From: Aureococcus anophagefferens
Lineage: Eukaryota > Sar > Pelagophyceae > Pelagomonadales > Pelagomonadaceae
Reading direction: 5' to 3'
NCBI RefSeq assembly: GCF_000186865.1
Contig: NW_008705565.1
Span: forward strand, 315,927-379,926
Length of the DNA: 64,000 nt
Positions 1-7,673 of this stretch are shown piece by piece. The notes under the pieces were generated by a model. The model saw nothing but the letters and a program-made list of their open reading frames with translations. It was not told where the DNA came from and ran no database searches. Positions within the stretch are counted from its first letter, which is position 1; each line of letters begins with the position of its first letter. The translations under genes and the position numbers were made by a program.

Positions 1-1
1 G

Positions 2-712
2 CTGGCGGAGGCTTTGGCCGTCGACCTGGGCATGGTCGTCGTCGCCGTCGCGCGGCGCGCGGAGAAGCTCGAGGTCGCGGCCGCGGCCGCGAAGGCGCGC
101 GGCGGCGACGTGCGGCCCGTCGTCGGCGACGTCTGCGACGCGGCGACGGTCGCCGAGGCGCTGCGCGTCGCCGCGGCCTGCGACGGCGGCCGGCCGCCGC
201 GGCTCCTCGTGAACAACGCGGGCCTCGCGCTCGACGGCGCGACGCTCCGCGGCGGCGACGACGCGGCCATCGCCGCGACCTTCGGGGTCAACGCCCTCGC
301 GCCGGCGACCTGGACGCGCGCCTACCTCGCCGCCCTCGAGGCCGCGGAGGCGCCCGCGGGCCACGTGCTCCACGTGAGCTCCATGTCCGCGCACCGGCCG
401 CCGAGCGCCGCGGACCTCGGCGTCTACGCGGCGTCCAAGGTCGCGCTCAAGGCCCTCGCCGACGCGGCGCGCGCCGAGCTCCGGGCCGCGAAGCGGCCCT
501 ACCGCGTCTCCTGCCTCTCGCCGGGCCTCGTCGAGACGGACTTCTACGTCGCCAAGGCGGGGCCGCACGCCGCGGGCCTCGTCTACGCGGCCGCGGAGAC
601 GCTGGCCGCGCGGGACGTCGTCGACGCGGCGCTCTTCCTCCTGACGGCGCCGCCCCACGTCGAGGTCGCGGACCTCCTCATCAACCCCGTCCGCGCGGCG
701 GAGGAGGCGTAA
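2..712 (+). CDS. Short-chain dehydrogenase/reductase, 5' end outside window
   Basis: NAD(P)-dependent oxidoreductase of the classical SDR family. The reading frame is already open at base 2, so the N-terminal glycine-rich TGxxxGxG nucleotide-binding motif lies upstream of the window. Visible SDR marks are the NNAG motif about 70 residues into the visible part, a catalytic serine in HVSSMS, the active-site YAASK (YxxxK) about 140 residues in, and the SPGLVETD segment after it. The order and spacing are those of classical SDRs. The substrate cannot be read from the sequence. The frame ends at a TAA at 710-712. There is no sign of a plastid presequence because the start is missing. Confidence 0.85.
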   Translation: MAEALAVDLGMVVVAVARRAEKLEVAAAAAKARGGDVRPVVGDVCDAATVAEALRVAAACDGGRPPRLLVNNAGLALDGATLRGGDDAAIAATFGVNALAPATWTRAYLAALEAAEAPAGHVLHVSSMSAHRPPSAADLGVYAASKVALKALADAARAELRAAKRPYRVSCLSPGLVETDFYVAKAGPHAAGLVYAAAETLAARDVVDAALFLLTAPPHVEVADLLINPVRAAEEA

Positions 713-1216
713 GGGCCTTTTTTTTGTTTCATCTGATGGCGCGCCCGACCCCCGGCGAGTGAGGCCGATCAGCGACACGGCCTCGCTGCTTTGCTGCCCT
801 CGCTCGTATGGTCCGGCGCCTTACGCTACGTGAGAAATTTTTCCGCCCGCCGCGCCGCGATCAGACGACGTGGGGGAAGCGCCGGAGCTGGGGTTATGCG
901 GTTGTGTTGAGCCGCGACGTCGCCGCAACCTCTGCGCGCCTCATGCGCGCCGGAGGCTGATGCGCGGCGCCGTGGACGACGCTCCGCCCCCGCTCCGAGT
1001 GGCGGACCTCGCGGCGATGATTGCGGGCAGCGTTCGACGAGAGACGAGAGACGAGAGGCGCTGCCGCCGTGCCAGGCCCGGCCCGCGCGGCGCCGCGGCG
1101 CCGCCGGGCCGTCGCCCGGCCGGTCCGGCCGGCCGCCGCGCTCCCCCGGACGCCCTTCGACGCGCGCGGCCTTTTCGCAGTCCGCCCGCGACCCGCGCCC
1201 CGTTCCCCAGGTTACG
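713..1216. other. Intergenic region upstream of eL22
   Basis: About 500 bases between the SDR stop and the eL22 start. A short T-run follows the SDR stop. The rest is GC-rich; open frames on both strands here are Arg/Pro/Ala-rich composition artefacts. I see no RNA gene or repeat. It presumably holds the eL22 promoter and 5' UTR. Confidence 0.4.
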
Positions 1217-1576
1217 ATGGCGCCCGCGAAGCCCAAGACGTCCAAGAAGAAGCAGGCGAAGTTCGTCATCGACTGCTGGCAGCCGGTCGAGGACTCGGTC
1301 CTCGACGTCGCCACGTTCGAGAAGTTCCTCCGGGACTCGATCAAGGTCGGCGGCAAGGCCGGCAACCTCGGCGACTCGGTCACGCTCTCCGTGGACAAGA
1401 CGAAGGTCGTCGTCGCCGCCGAGCTCCCCTTTGCCAAACGCTACCTCAAGTACTTGACGAAGAAGTACCTCAAGAAGCAGCAGCTCCGCGACTACTTGCA
1501 CGTCATCGCGACGAACAAAACCACCTACGAGATGCGGTACTTCTCCATCAACTCCGAGGGCGACGACGAGGCGTAG
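1217..1576 (+). CDS. RPL22: 60S ribosomal protein eL22 (L22e)
   Basis: Structural protein of the large cytosolic ribosomal subunit, 119 residues, close to the usual length for the family. It begins with a basic N-terminal tail ([12 protein letters not shown]), then the conserved L22e core: [53 protein letters not shown] and a C-terminal YEMRYFSI strand with an acidic tail. The ATG at 1217 is the first in frame and directly precedes the lysine-rich tail. Single exon. Identification rests on several uninterrupted family motifs and is secure. Confidence 0.97.
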   Translation: MAPAKPKTSKKKQAKFVIDCWQPVEDSVLDVATFEKFLRDSIKVGGKAGNLGDSVTLSVDKTKVVVAAELPFAKRYLKYLTKKYLKKQQLRDYLHVIATNKTTYEMRYFSINSEGDDEA

Positions 1577-1772
1577 AGCACGCCGCGATTCGCCGACTTC
1601 GCCGTATAAAAGTACCCCTCTTCGAACTCGTCGCGTGATCCGTCGGTGGCGCGCGGAGCCGGCCGCGTCGCCAGTGGTCGAGCGCTTTGCGAGGCGTGCG
1701 GCGCGCGCGAGCTCTAGAGGCGACGCGCGCCGCGCGGAGCCTCCGGGGCCAGCGCAGTCGAACGAGAGCAAC

Positions 1773-2781
1773 ATGGTGGTGCTGCAGCTCCTGCTGCTGC
1801 AGCGCGTCGCGGCGATGCGCGCGCCCCGCGCGCCGTCGCTCGCAACGAACCGACGCGCGGCGCTGCGCGGCGCCGCCGCGGTCCTCGCGACGGCGGCGCT
1901 GCCGGCGAGCGCCGCGCCGCCGCCCGTGCCCGGCGCCTTCGACTACTTTTCGCAGTGCGCGAGCGTGCCGCGGGCGCTCGTCATCAACAGCGTCGACGTC
2001 GACGCGACCGTGGCCTTCTTCTCCAAGGCGCTGGGCATGGACTGCGTGTCGCGGTCGCCCGACGGGTCCGCGCCGGCGTCCCGCGGCCGCGACGATGTTC
2101 GAGAGGTTTGGGGTGGGAACACGATGAGCAATCGTCACCGTCATGCGTGGTAGGTCCGCGCGAGTGAGCTTCGGGCCGACGCAGCTCTCGCGGCCGGCGG
2201 ACTTTGTTCCGGGCATCTCGTCCTTCGAAGTCGACGGCGGCCACTTCGCCCTCGAGGTGCGGCCGTCGCCGGCGGCCGCCCCCGCCGAAGCCGTCGCCTA
2301 CGTGCAGCTCGCGCTGCCGACGCTCCGCGCGTCCAAGGTCCTCGCCTTCGGCGGCGAGGTCGTCGACGCCTACGGCGTCTGGAACGTGGTGGCCCCCGGC
2401 GGCGTTCCCGTGCGGCTCCTCGTCGGCGACGAGCGCCGCGACCGCGTCATGTACGTCGCCTACCGCGTCCCGGACGCGAAGAAGGCCGCGGCGTTCTACG
2501 GCGCCTACGGCTTCGCCAGGGCGCCCTACCCGCGCGCGCGGCCGCCGACGGCCGACGAGTCGCCCTTCGACCCGAACCCGCCGAAGAACGCCGTCTACCT
2601 CGAGTCGTGCGCGGACGCCGTCGGCGTGCTCCTCATCCCGGAGAAGAAGAAGCGCAAGGCCGCCGACGCGCCCGCCGCGGGGGCCGACGCCGTCGGCGCG
2701 CTCCGCCTCCGGTCCGCCGACACCGCGGGCGTCGCGCGCGACGGCGCGGGCCTCGTCGTCGACCTCGCGGGGGACATCTAA
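1773..2781 (+). CDS. VOC (glyoxalase/dioxygenase superfamily) protein, probably thylakoid-lumen targeted
   Basis: Two exons, 1773-2065 and 2154-2781, 306 residues. The N-terminus has a hydrophobic signal segment (LQLLLLQ), then a basic stretch and a second, Tat-like signal (NRRAALRG followed by an alanine-rich core and ASAA), as expected for delivery through secondary-plastid membranes into the lumen; the targeting is inference. Two VOC half-domains follow: ALVINSVDVDATVAFFSKALGMD with its continuation, and VMYVAYRVPDAKKAAAFYGAYGF to the C-terminus. The exon junction gives RSPDGSARVSFG in frame and restores the first half-domain. Substrate and metal ligands were not assigned. The stop codon lies at the start of a diverged tandem duplication. 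Confidence 0.8.
2066..2153 (+). mobile_element. Short introner (88-bp GT-AG intron) in the VOC gene
   Basis: The intron begins with GTCCGCGC and the same eight bases follow its terminal TAG, giving a perfect 8-bp target-site duplication. The first two bases of the left copy are the 5' splice site; the inserted segment (2074-2153) starts CGGCGTC and ends GTGGTAG, supplying the 3' AG. Length 88 is exactly the frame offset needed between the two exons. Without removal the upstream frame stops at 2151-2153. Confidence 0.85.
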
Positions 2782-2958
2782 CACGAGTCGTATTTCGCGC
2801 ATGGACTATGTACGTGTATCGAGCGCCTCGGCCGTGCCGTAAACCGTACGCGAGGCGACTTTGTCCATCTAACACGAGTCTCGCCGGGACACGCGCCACG
2901 CCGCGACCAATTGATCCTGCGCGTCCCGAGGCCTCGGCCGTACGCGAGGCGACGTCGT
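2772..2958 (+). repeat. Diverged tandem duplication at the end of the VOC gene
   Basis: Two units of about 94 bases. Both start CATCTAACACGAGTC (the TAA in the first is the VOC stop codon) and both end with GCCTCGGCCGT...GTACGCGAGGCGAC. The interiors have diverged. The rest of the 312-base gap to the next gene shows nothing else. Confidence 0.7.
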
Positions 2959-3093
2959 CCTCACGTTAATCCTCACGCGGCACCGCGGCGGTACTGTTGG
3001 CTTCAAATAATCGCAGCTTTCGAGGGATATATGCAATGAAGATATGCTTAATTTGGAGTTGTCACCCACTTCACCTCTCTTCCGCGGGGCAGC

Positions 3094-3807
3094 ATGGGGC
3101 CCGCCGACGCGCCGATCCTGCCGTCGAAGGATGCGGCGGAGCCGAAGCGCGGCCGCGCGTTCAGCGTCTTCGCGCTGATGCTCGGCGCCACGGCCGTCGC
3201 CGCCGTCGTCCGGTCGACGACGGTGCTGAGCGCCGTGTCCACGGGCGCGGAGCTCGCCGTGAACGGGCGGGGGCTGTACCACTGCAAGAACGGCTACCCC
3301 GACGTGCCCAAGGCCTACGACCGCGACTGGGGCGACCTGACGGGCGACTGGTACGTGGTCATGCAGAACCCCGCGGACCAGGCGCGCGAGTTCGAGTGCG
3401 ACCGCATGGTCTTCGACATGCGCAAGGACGACGCGCGGCTCCGCCAGTCCATGCTCTACGAGCGCGAGGGCACGGATTACTACTGGAACGTCACGCAGGC
3501 GGAGTACAAGGACCGCACGGGCGTGTGGAAGGACACGGAGAACCAGTTCTGGAGCTCCGTCTACGCCGTGGGCACGGAGGACGACGGCTCGCGCTGGGTC
3601 GGCTGGTACTTCTGCGGGCCGGCGGTCGCGGCGACGAAGAAGGGCATCTCCTATATCCTCAAGGACTCGACGGACGGCCTCACGAAGAGCTTCTACAAGA
3701 AGGCGCGCAAGGCCGCGAACGCCGCGGGCGTCAACGACTACGGCAAGATGGTCGAGGTCGACATCGAGGACTCCTGCGACTACACGTTCCCGACGGCGGG
3801 CGTCTAA
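3094..3807 (+). CDS. Lipocalin-like membrane-anchored or lumenal protein
   Basis: 237 residues, single exon. A basic N-terminus (PKRGRA) is followed by one hydrophobic segment at about residues 26-50 that could be a signal anchor or the second part of a plastid presequence. The remainder is soluble, beginning with a Cys-containing YHCKNGYPDVPKAYDRDW and a DLTGDWYVVMQNP stretch that resembles the opening GxW strand of lipocalins and of the lipocalin core of violaxanthin de-epoxidase-like proteins. Further aromatic strand-like segments (WSSVYAVG, WVGWYFCG) follow. No de-epoxidase catalytic motif is visible. The family call is tentative. The stop codon sits in a short tandem repeat. Confidence 0.55.
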   Translation: MGPADAPILPSKDAAEPKRGRAFSVFALMLGATAVAAVVRSTTVLSAVSTGAELAVNGRGLYHCKNGYPDVPKAYDRDWGDLTGDWYVVMQNPADQAREFECDRMVFDMRKDDARLRQSMLYEREGTDYYWNVTQAEYKDRTGVWKDTENQFWSSVYAVGTEDDGSRWVGWYFCGPAVAATKKGISYILKDSTDGLTKSFYKKARKAANAAGVNDYGKMVEVDIEDSCDYTFPTAGV

Positions 3808-3855
3808 CTTTAACTTGTGTTTTTATTTTCGTTACCGTCTAACTTTAACTTGTGT
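3801..3855 (+). repeat. 20-bp direct repeat spanning the stop codon of the lipocalin-like gene
   Basis: CGTCTAACTTTAACTTGTGT occurs at 3801-3820 and again, identically, at 3836-3855. The TAA in the first copy is the stop codon of the upstream gene. Confidence 0.9.
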
Positions 3856-3862
3856 GTTATCT

Positions 3863-4869
3863 TTACTTTTTAAGGGCCGCGTTGCCGAAGCAGGGCGCGT
3901 AGCGAGGCGCGTCGGGCCGCGCGACGGCGGCCGCCGCGCCCGCGCCGCCGACGGCGACGATCGGATAGGCCGCGTCGAAGGAGCCCCGCACGCCCGGCCG
4001 CACGCGCGTGCCCGTGGGCACGTAGCGCACGATGAACGCGAGGCGCCGCCGGCCGCTCCGGTTCGGGTCCGACCGGTGGATCGTCCACGCCTAGGCCGAG
4101 GTCCGCGTTTCCGACGCGCGTATCGCCGGCGGACGCCGGTCCGCGCGGAATGGGCCTCCGCGTCGCCCCGCCGGAGGAGGACCTTGCGGGCCCCGGAGAC
4201 GTTGAGCTTCGCGGCGTCGACGGACAGGTTGAAGTTGTCGAAGCCGTCCGTCGAGCCGCCCGCGTCGACGACGAGCTCGTCGACGCTGCGGCCCCGCGAC
4301 TCGGGCTGCGCGGCGTACGGGAGGACGTCCATGGGGCCGTTGCGCTCCGTGACGTCGTCGAGCGCGACCCACACGGACGCGACCTGCGGCGCGACGTCCG
4401 TCGACCCGGGCGGCACGAGCGGCCAGTAGTTCGAATCCTGGTGCCAGCAGATCTCCTTGCCCGTGTGCGGCATCTTGCAGAGGATGCGCGACGTGAAGAC
4501 GGAGACGTCGTCCGCGCCCAGGAGCCGTCGAGCCAGCGCCAGCATGCGCGGCAGGCGGCACGCCGCCAGCACCTCGGGGACCGTGAGGTGGAGGTTCAGC
4601 AGGTCCTCGGGCGCGAGCTCCGGCGGCCGCGCGTCGACGAGCGCCGTGCACAGCGCGTCGAGCTCGTCGAGGCTCGCGCCGGCGAAGAGCGCGATGGGGA
4701 AGACGCAGCCGTTCGCCCGGTACTCGGAGGCGACGGCGTCGAGCTGGGCAGCCCACGCAGCGTCGTCGTCGTGCTGGGCAGCGCCGTCACCGTCCTGGGC
4801 AGCAAACTGGGCAGCTCCGGCGGCCGAAGGCATCGCGGTGGCGCCGTCCTGGGCAGCATTCCAAGGCAT
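3863..4869 (-). CDS. Phytanoyl-CoA dioxygenase (PhyH) family 2-oxoglutarate/Fe(II) oxygenase
   Basis: Two exons on the minus strand, 4869-4147 and 4090-3863, 316 residues. The iron-binding HxD is in ICWHQDSNYWPL near residue 142. After splicing, the distal half reads AHSAWTIHRSDPNRSGRRRLAFIVRYVP, with the third iron ligand His and the 2-oxoglutarate-binding Arg in the usual PhyH context. Both phases are 0, and the junction falls inside this motif. The unspliced frame runs into Arg-rich nonsense. The first 35 residues are repeats of AAQ/AAQD from a tandem DNA duplication, so the exact start (4869 or 4833) is uncertain. Substrate unknown; the family includes halogenases and small-molecule hydroxylases. 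Confidence 0.88.
4091..4146 (-). mobile_element. Short introner (56-bp GC-AG intron) in the PhyH gene
   Basis: On the minus strand the intron begins GCGCGGAC and GCGTGGAC follows its terminal CCTAG: an 8-bp target duplication with one mismatch. The insert starts CGGCGTC, as in the VOC and ASST-like genes. The 5' splice site is GC, taken from the duplicated target. At 56 bp it is very short, and removing it restores the PhyH motif. Confidence 0.8.
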
Positions 4870-4932
4870 CGCGGTGGCGTCGTCCTGGGTAGCAAACTAG
4901 GCAGCTCTGGCATTCGAAGGCAGCGCAAGCGC
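4783..4932 (-). repeat. Imperfect tandem repeats covering the 5' end of the PhyH gene
   Basis: Units of about 50 bases (CGTCCTGGGCAGCAAACTGG ... GAAGGCATCGCGGTGGC) at about 4791-4842 and 4881-4932, with a shortened unit between. The repeats contain the candidate start codons and encode the AAQ-rich N-terminus. Confidence 0.7.
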
Positions 4933-5107
4933 GGCCATCGCAGACAGACGACACGGGGAAGATGCAGACAGATATCGGCAGACGAGATGAAGTTGACCAT
5001 GTCAATGAGCCAAAGTTTGCCGACGTCAGCGAGCCAAAGTTTGCCGTCGAGGACCTGGGCCGCCGCGGGCGAGCACTGCCGCGCCGACCCGAACCTCTCG
5101 ACGCGCC

Positions 5108-5941
5108 ATGGAGACCATCGAGATCCCGTCGATCCGCCTGGACCGCGAGGCCTTCGAGCGCATCCGCGAGGCCCTCATGGTCGTGCTGTCGCTGCTCAGC
5201 TTCTGGGTCATGGCGGCGGCGGAGACGAGCCACCACTACCAGTACCACTACAAATTCTACCCGTCGCTGACCTTCTTCGTCTGGGTCGGCGTGCTCTCCT
5301 TCGTCTACACGCTCGGCATGGCCGTGGGCACGCGCACGGGCGCGCTGGGCGTCGAGCTCCGGCGGCAGCTCGAGACCGCGGGGCCGCCGGTCCTGGCCTG
5401 GCTCACGTACACGGCGGCCATCGCGGCGTCGGCGACGTCGACGGACCTCCACGCGACCTTCGACGAGAGCGACGGGCCCGTCTGCAAGGCGCGGCACGGG
5501 GCAGGAAAAGAGTGCGAAATTCCCAACTTCAAAGGCTCCTCTCTCGGCCGTTTTCCACTCGTTTTGGCTGATTTTTGGACGAGCGATCATCTCTCGGAAC
5601 GGTCTCGAAGCGTGGATGCTTTTTCCGGAACGCGCGCGCGCGGAACACTCACGTTGAAGCGAACTTGAATCACTCTTTTTCCTGCCCAGGCGCGTCAGTC
5701 GCACGCGCGCGCGGTCGCGGGCGCGTTCTTCTGCGGCCACGTCGTCACGGCGACGGTCTTCATGTACGGCCTCTGCGCGGCCTACGTCGGCGTCGTCGTC
5801 TCGTCCGTCTACGGCGGCGGCGGCTTCGCGAGCGACGTCGAGGCGCCCCGCGTCGGCTTCGCGGGCACGACGGGCTACAACGAGATCGACGCGTCGGACC
5901 TGCCGCCCGCGCCGCCGAGCCACCAGAACATGGCGCTGTAA
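5108..5941 (+). CDS. Four-transmembrane protein, MARVEL-like topology
   Basis: Two exons, 5108-5488 and 5690-5941, 210 residues. Four hydrophobic segments are visible: LMVVLSLLSFWVMAAAET, LTFFVWVGVLSFVYTLG, VLAWLTYTAAIAAS and, after the exon junction, FFCGHVVTATVFMYGLCAAYVGVVV. The loop between helices 3 and 4 carries a Cys (GPVCKARQSHARAV) formed across the splice junction. Both ends are probably cytosolic; the tail is acidic and Pro-rich. The topology is that of MARVEL/CASP-like four-helix proteins, but no family motif is firm. Two short GAGCCAAAGTTTGCCG repeats lie upstream at about 5008-5045. Confidence 0.75.
5489..5689 (+). mobile_element. Long introner (201-bp GC-AG intron) in the four-TM gene
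   Basis: The intron starts GCGCGGCA and is followed by GCGCGTCA, an 8-bp target duplication with one mismatch. The insert starts CGGGGCAGGAAAAGAGTG and ends CACTCTTTTTCCTGCCCAG, so it carries imperfect terminal inverted repeats of about 16 bp. It is clearly homologous over its whole length to 29632-29829. The GC 5' splice site comes from the target, the AG from the element. Confidence 0.92.
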
Positions 5942-6000
5942 CGTGTGAGTGAGGCGCTCATCCAGGGGAGTGTACCTCGGCGAGCCGAGTTTTCGCCGTG

Positions 6001-6717
6001 TTAGGACCGGCGGAAGCAGAACCAGCAGTGGTTCTCCCGGTAGACGTGGCCCGGCGGCGCCGTCGCCGTGGGCCGCACGACGGGCGACGCGTGGGGGTTC
6101 GCCTCGGCGCGCCAGAACCAGCGGAGCCGCGACTCCGCGGCCGCCGCGGCCTTGTCGTCGTCGTCCGCGTCGGCCTCGCCGAGGAGCGCGGCGCCGACGG
6201 CGAGCGCGTCGAGCTCGGCCTCCTGGGGCGTGTAGGACGTGACGACCGTCGGCGACCCCCGCGCGAGGAGCGCCCGCAGGGACGCGCGCCAGGTCGCGTA
6301 GCCCCAGAGGCCCGGGTGGAAGAGGAGCGCGACGTCCGGCGGCGGCTCGCGCGCGCCCGGCCCCGCGAGCCACTCGTCGTAGAAGCCGGACGCGTGGGCG
6401 ACGCCGCCGCCGCCGCCGACGCGCGCGGCGGGCCGGTCCGCCATGCCCGGGCCGACGACGATGATTCGGACGGCGCCGACGCCGCGCCGCGCGACGGACG
6501 CGACGAGCGGCGCCCACGCGTCGTCGTCGCCCTCGCGACCGGGCTCGCCGCCGACGACGTGGACCACGAGCTCCTGCGGCCAGACGGCGAAGCTCATGAC
6601 GCGCTCCACGGCGCCGATGGCCGTCGACGCGAAGGACCGCCGGCCCGCGTCGTTCGGCGCCAGGGCGCCCTCGTCGACCATGGCGTCGTCGCCGTCGCTC
6701 TCGGCCATGGCGGCCAT
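6001..6717 (-). CDS. MSS51 C-terminal-domain-like protein
   Basis: 238 residues, single exon, from the ATG at 6717 (the first with good context; the frame stays open further upstream). An N-terminal acidic region is followed by LVVHVVGGEPGREGDDDAW, VRIIVVGPGM, PPDVALLFHPGLWGYATW, SPTVVTSYTPQEAELDA and ANPHASPVVRP. This is the series of motifs seen in the C-terminal domain of MSS51-like, often MYND-associated, proteins. No MYND zinc finger is present here. The protein ends in HCWFCFRRS. Function of the domain is poorly known; mitochondrial translation roles in fungi should not be transferred. Confidence 0.65.
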   Translation of the reverse strand: MAAMAESDGDDAMVDEGALAPNDAGRRSFASTAIGAVERVMSFAVWPQELVVHVVGGEPGREGDDDAWAPLVASVARRGVGAVRIIVVGPGMADRPAARVGGGGGVAHASGFYDEWLAGPGAREPPPDVALLFHPGLWGYATWRASLRALLARGSPTVVTSYTPQEAELDALAVGAALLGEADADDDDKAAAAAESRLRWFWRAEANPHASPVVRPTATAPPGHVYRENHCWFCFRRS

Positions 6718-7673
6718 ACGTTCGCAGCGATGCGCTTTCGTGCGGTCGCGCAGCGGTCGCGCACGAGTCGTCAATGCGGCGTCAGCGGCGCGCGGAGGCT
6801 GCACTCTGAGAGAGGCTCTCCATCGTTGTGGACAAAATCGCAAAATCGCAAAGCCGGACACTTACTAATCGACGGACCAAGTTGCAGTGAAATGTATCGC
6901 TCGGCTGAAACGTCGTCTTTTGATGGAGACAATGTGGTTGGTCGGCGGAGCGGGGCTGCGTCTGGGGTCTGGGGCGCCCGAAGGTACTATGCCCGCGCGG
7001 CTGCCGGCCGGAATCGGGGCGACGAGAGAGGGGTTCGCTTGGCATAGTACCTTCGAGCACCCAGAACCTCGCCGCGGGGACCGCCTCGCGCGCGCGGAGA
7101 GAGAGGGGAAAATGATCTCGGCTTCTGCGTGCTCCCGAGACGAGCGGGCTGAAGATTTGGGATGCTCGACCCCGAATTGCCATTGCGAAGTGTGCTCAGT
7201 TTCTCTCCCCCTGGCCTGGAACATGCCAAACCCAGCATCAGAGATCGTGCGACCATCATCGACGACGTCCAACCCTTTTTCGAAAGTAAACTTCTAGGTT
7301 CAATAAGTTACTGTTGCGTTCCGGCCGACGATTGGTAAGTGCCGGAGCTCCGCGACGGCGTCCGATGGCCGACGTGTCGGACGCCCGAACCTGGCCCCTT
7401 TGGCTAGCGCCCAGGGACGTCTCGTGTGGCTACAAGCGACAAAAAAAACCGCTCCGTTGGGGACGAATGGCCGGCCGTTTCGCTGGTGTGAGCAGAAGAC
7501 CGCGGCCTCGATCTCGACGCGAACGAGGCTAGCAGATGTGTCTCGAGGTTATATCGGCTGCCTTCTAGCGTAACTGCGAAGGCTGGCGTGGCTAGGTAGG
7601 GCGCCGATAGCCTCTCCATCGACTGCAAGTTACAGTGCACGAGAAGCCGACAGAAGGCGATTCGGCCGGAAGC
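6718..7673. other. Intergenic region with a foldback element
   Basis: About 950 bases with lower GC than the flanks. Apart from the inverted repeat described separately (about 6979-7055), I see no conserved frame, tRNA or tandem repeat. It separates divergently oriented genes and presumably holds both promoters. Confidence 0.4.
6979..7055. repeat. Perfect 15-bp inverted repeat (MITE-like foldback)
   Basis: CGAAGGTACTATGCC at 6979-6993 is matched by its exact reverse complement at 7041-7055, with a 47-base loop. Similarity continues imperfectly outward for about 15-20 bases (GTCTGGGG... against its counterpart near 7056-7075), so the whole may be a foldback of about 110-150 bases. Confidence 0.75.
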
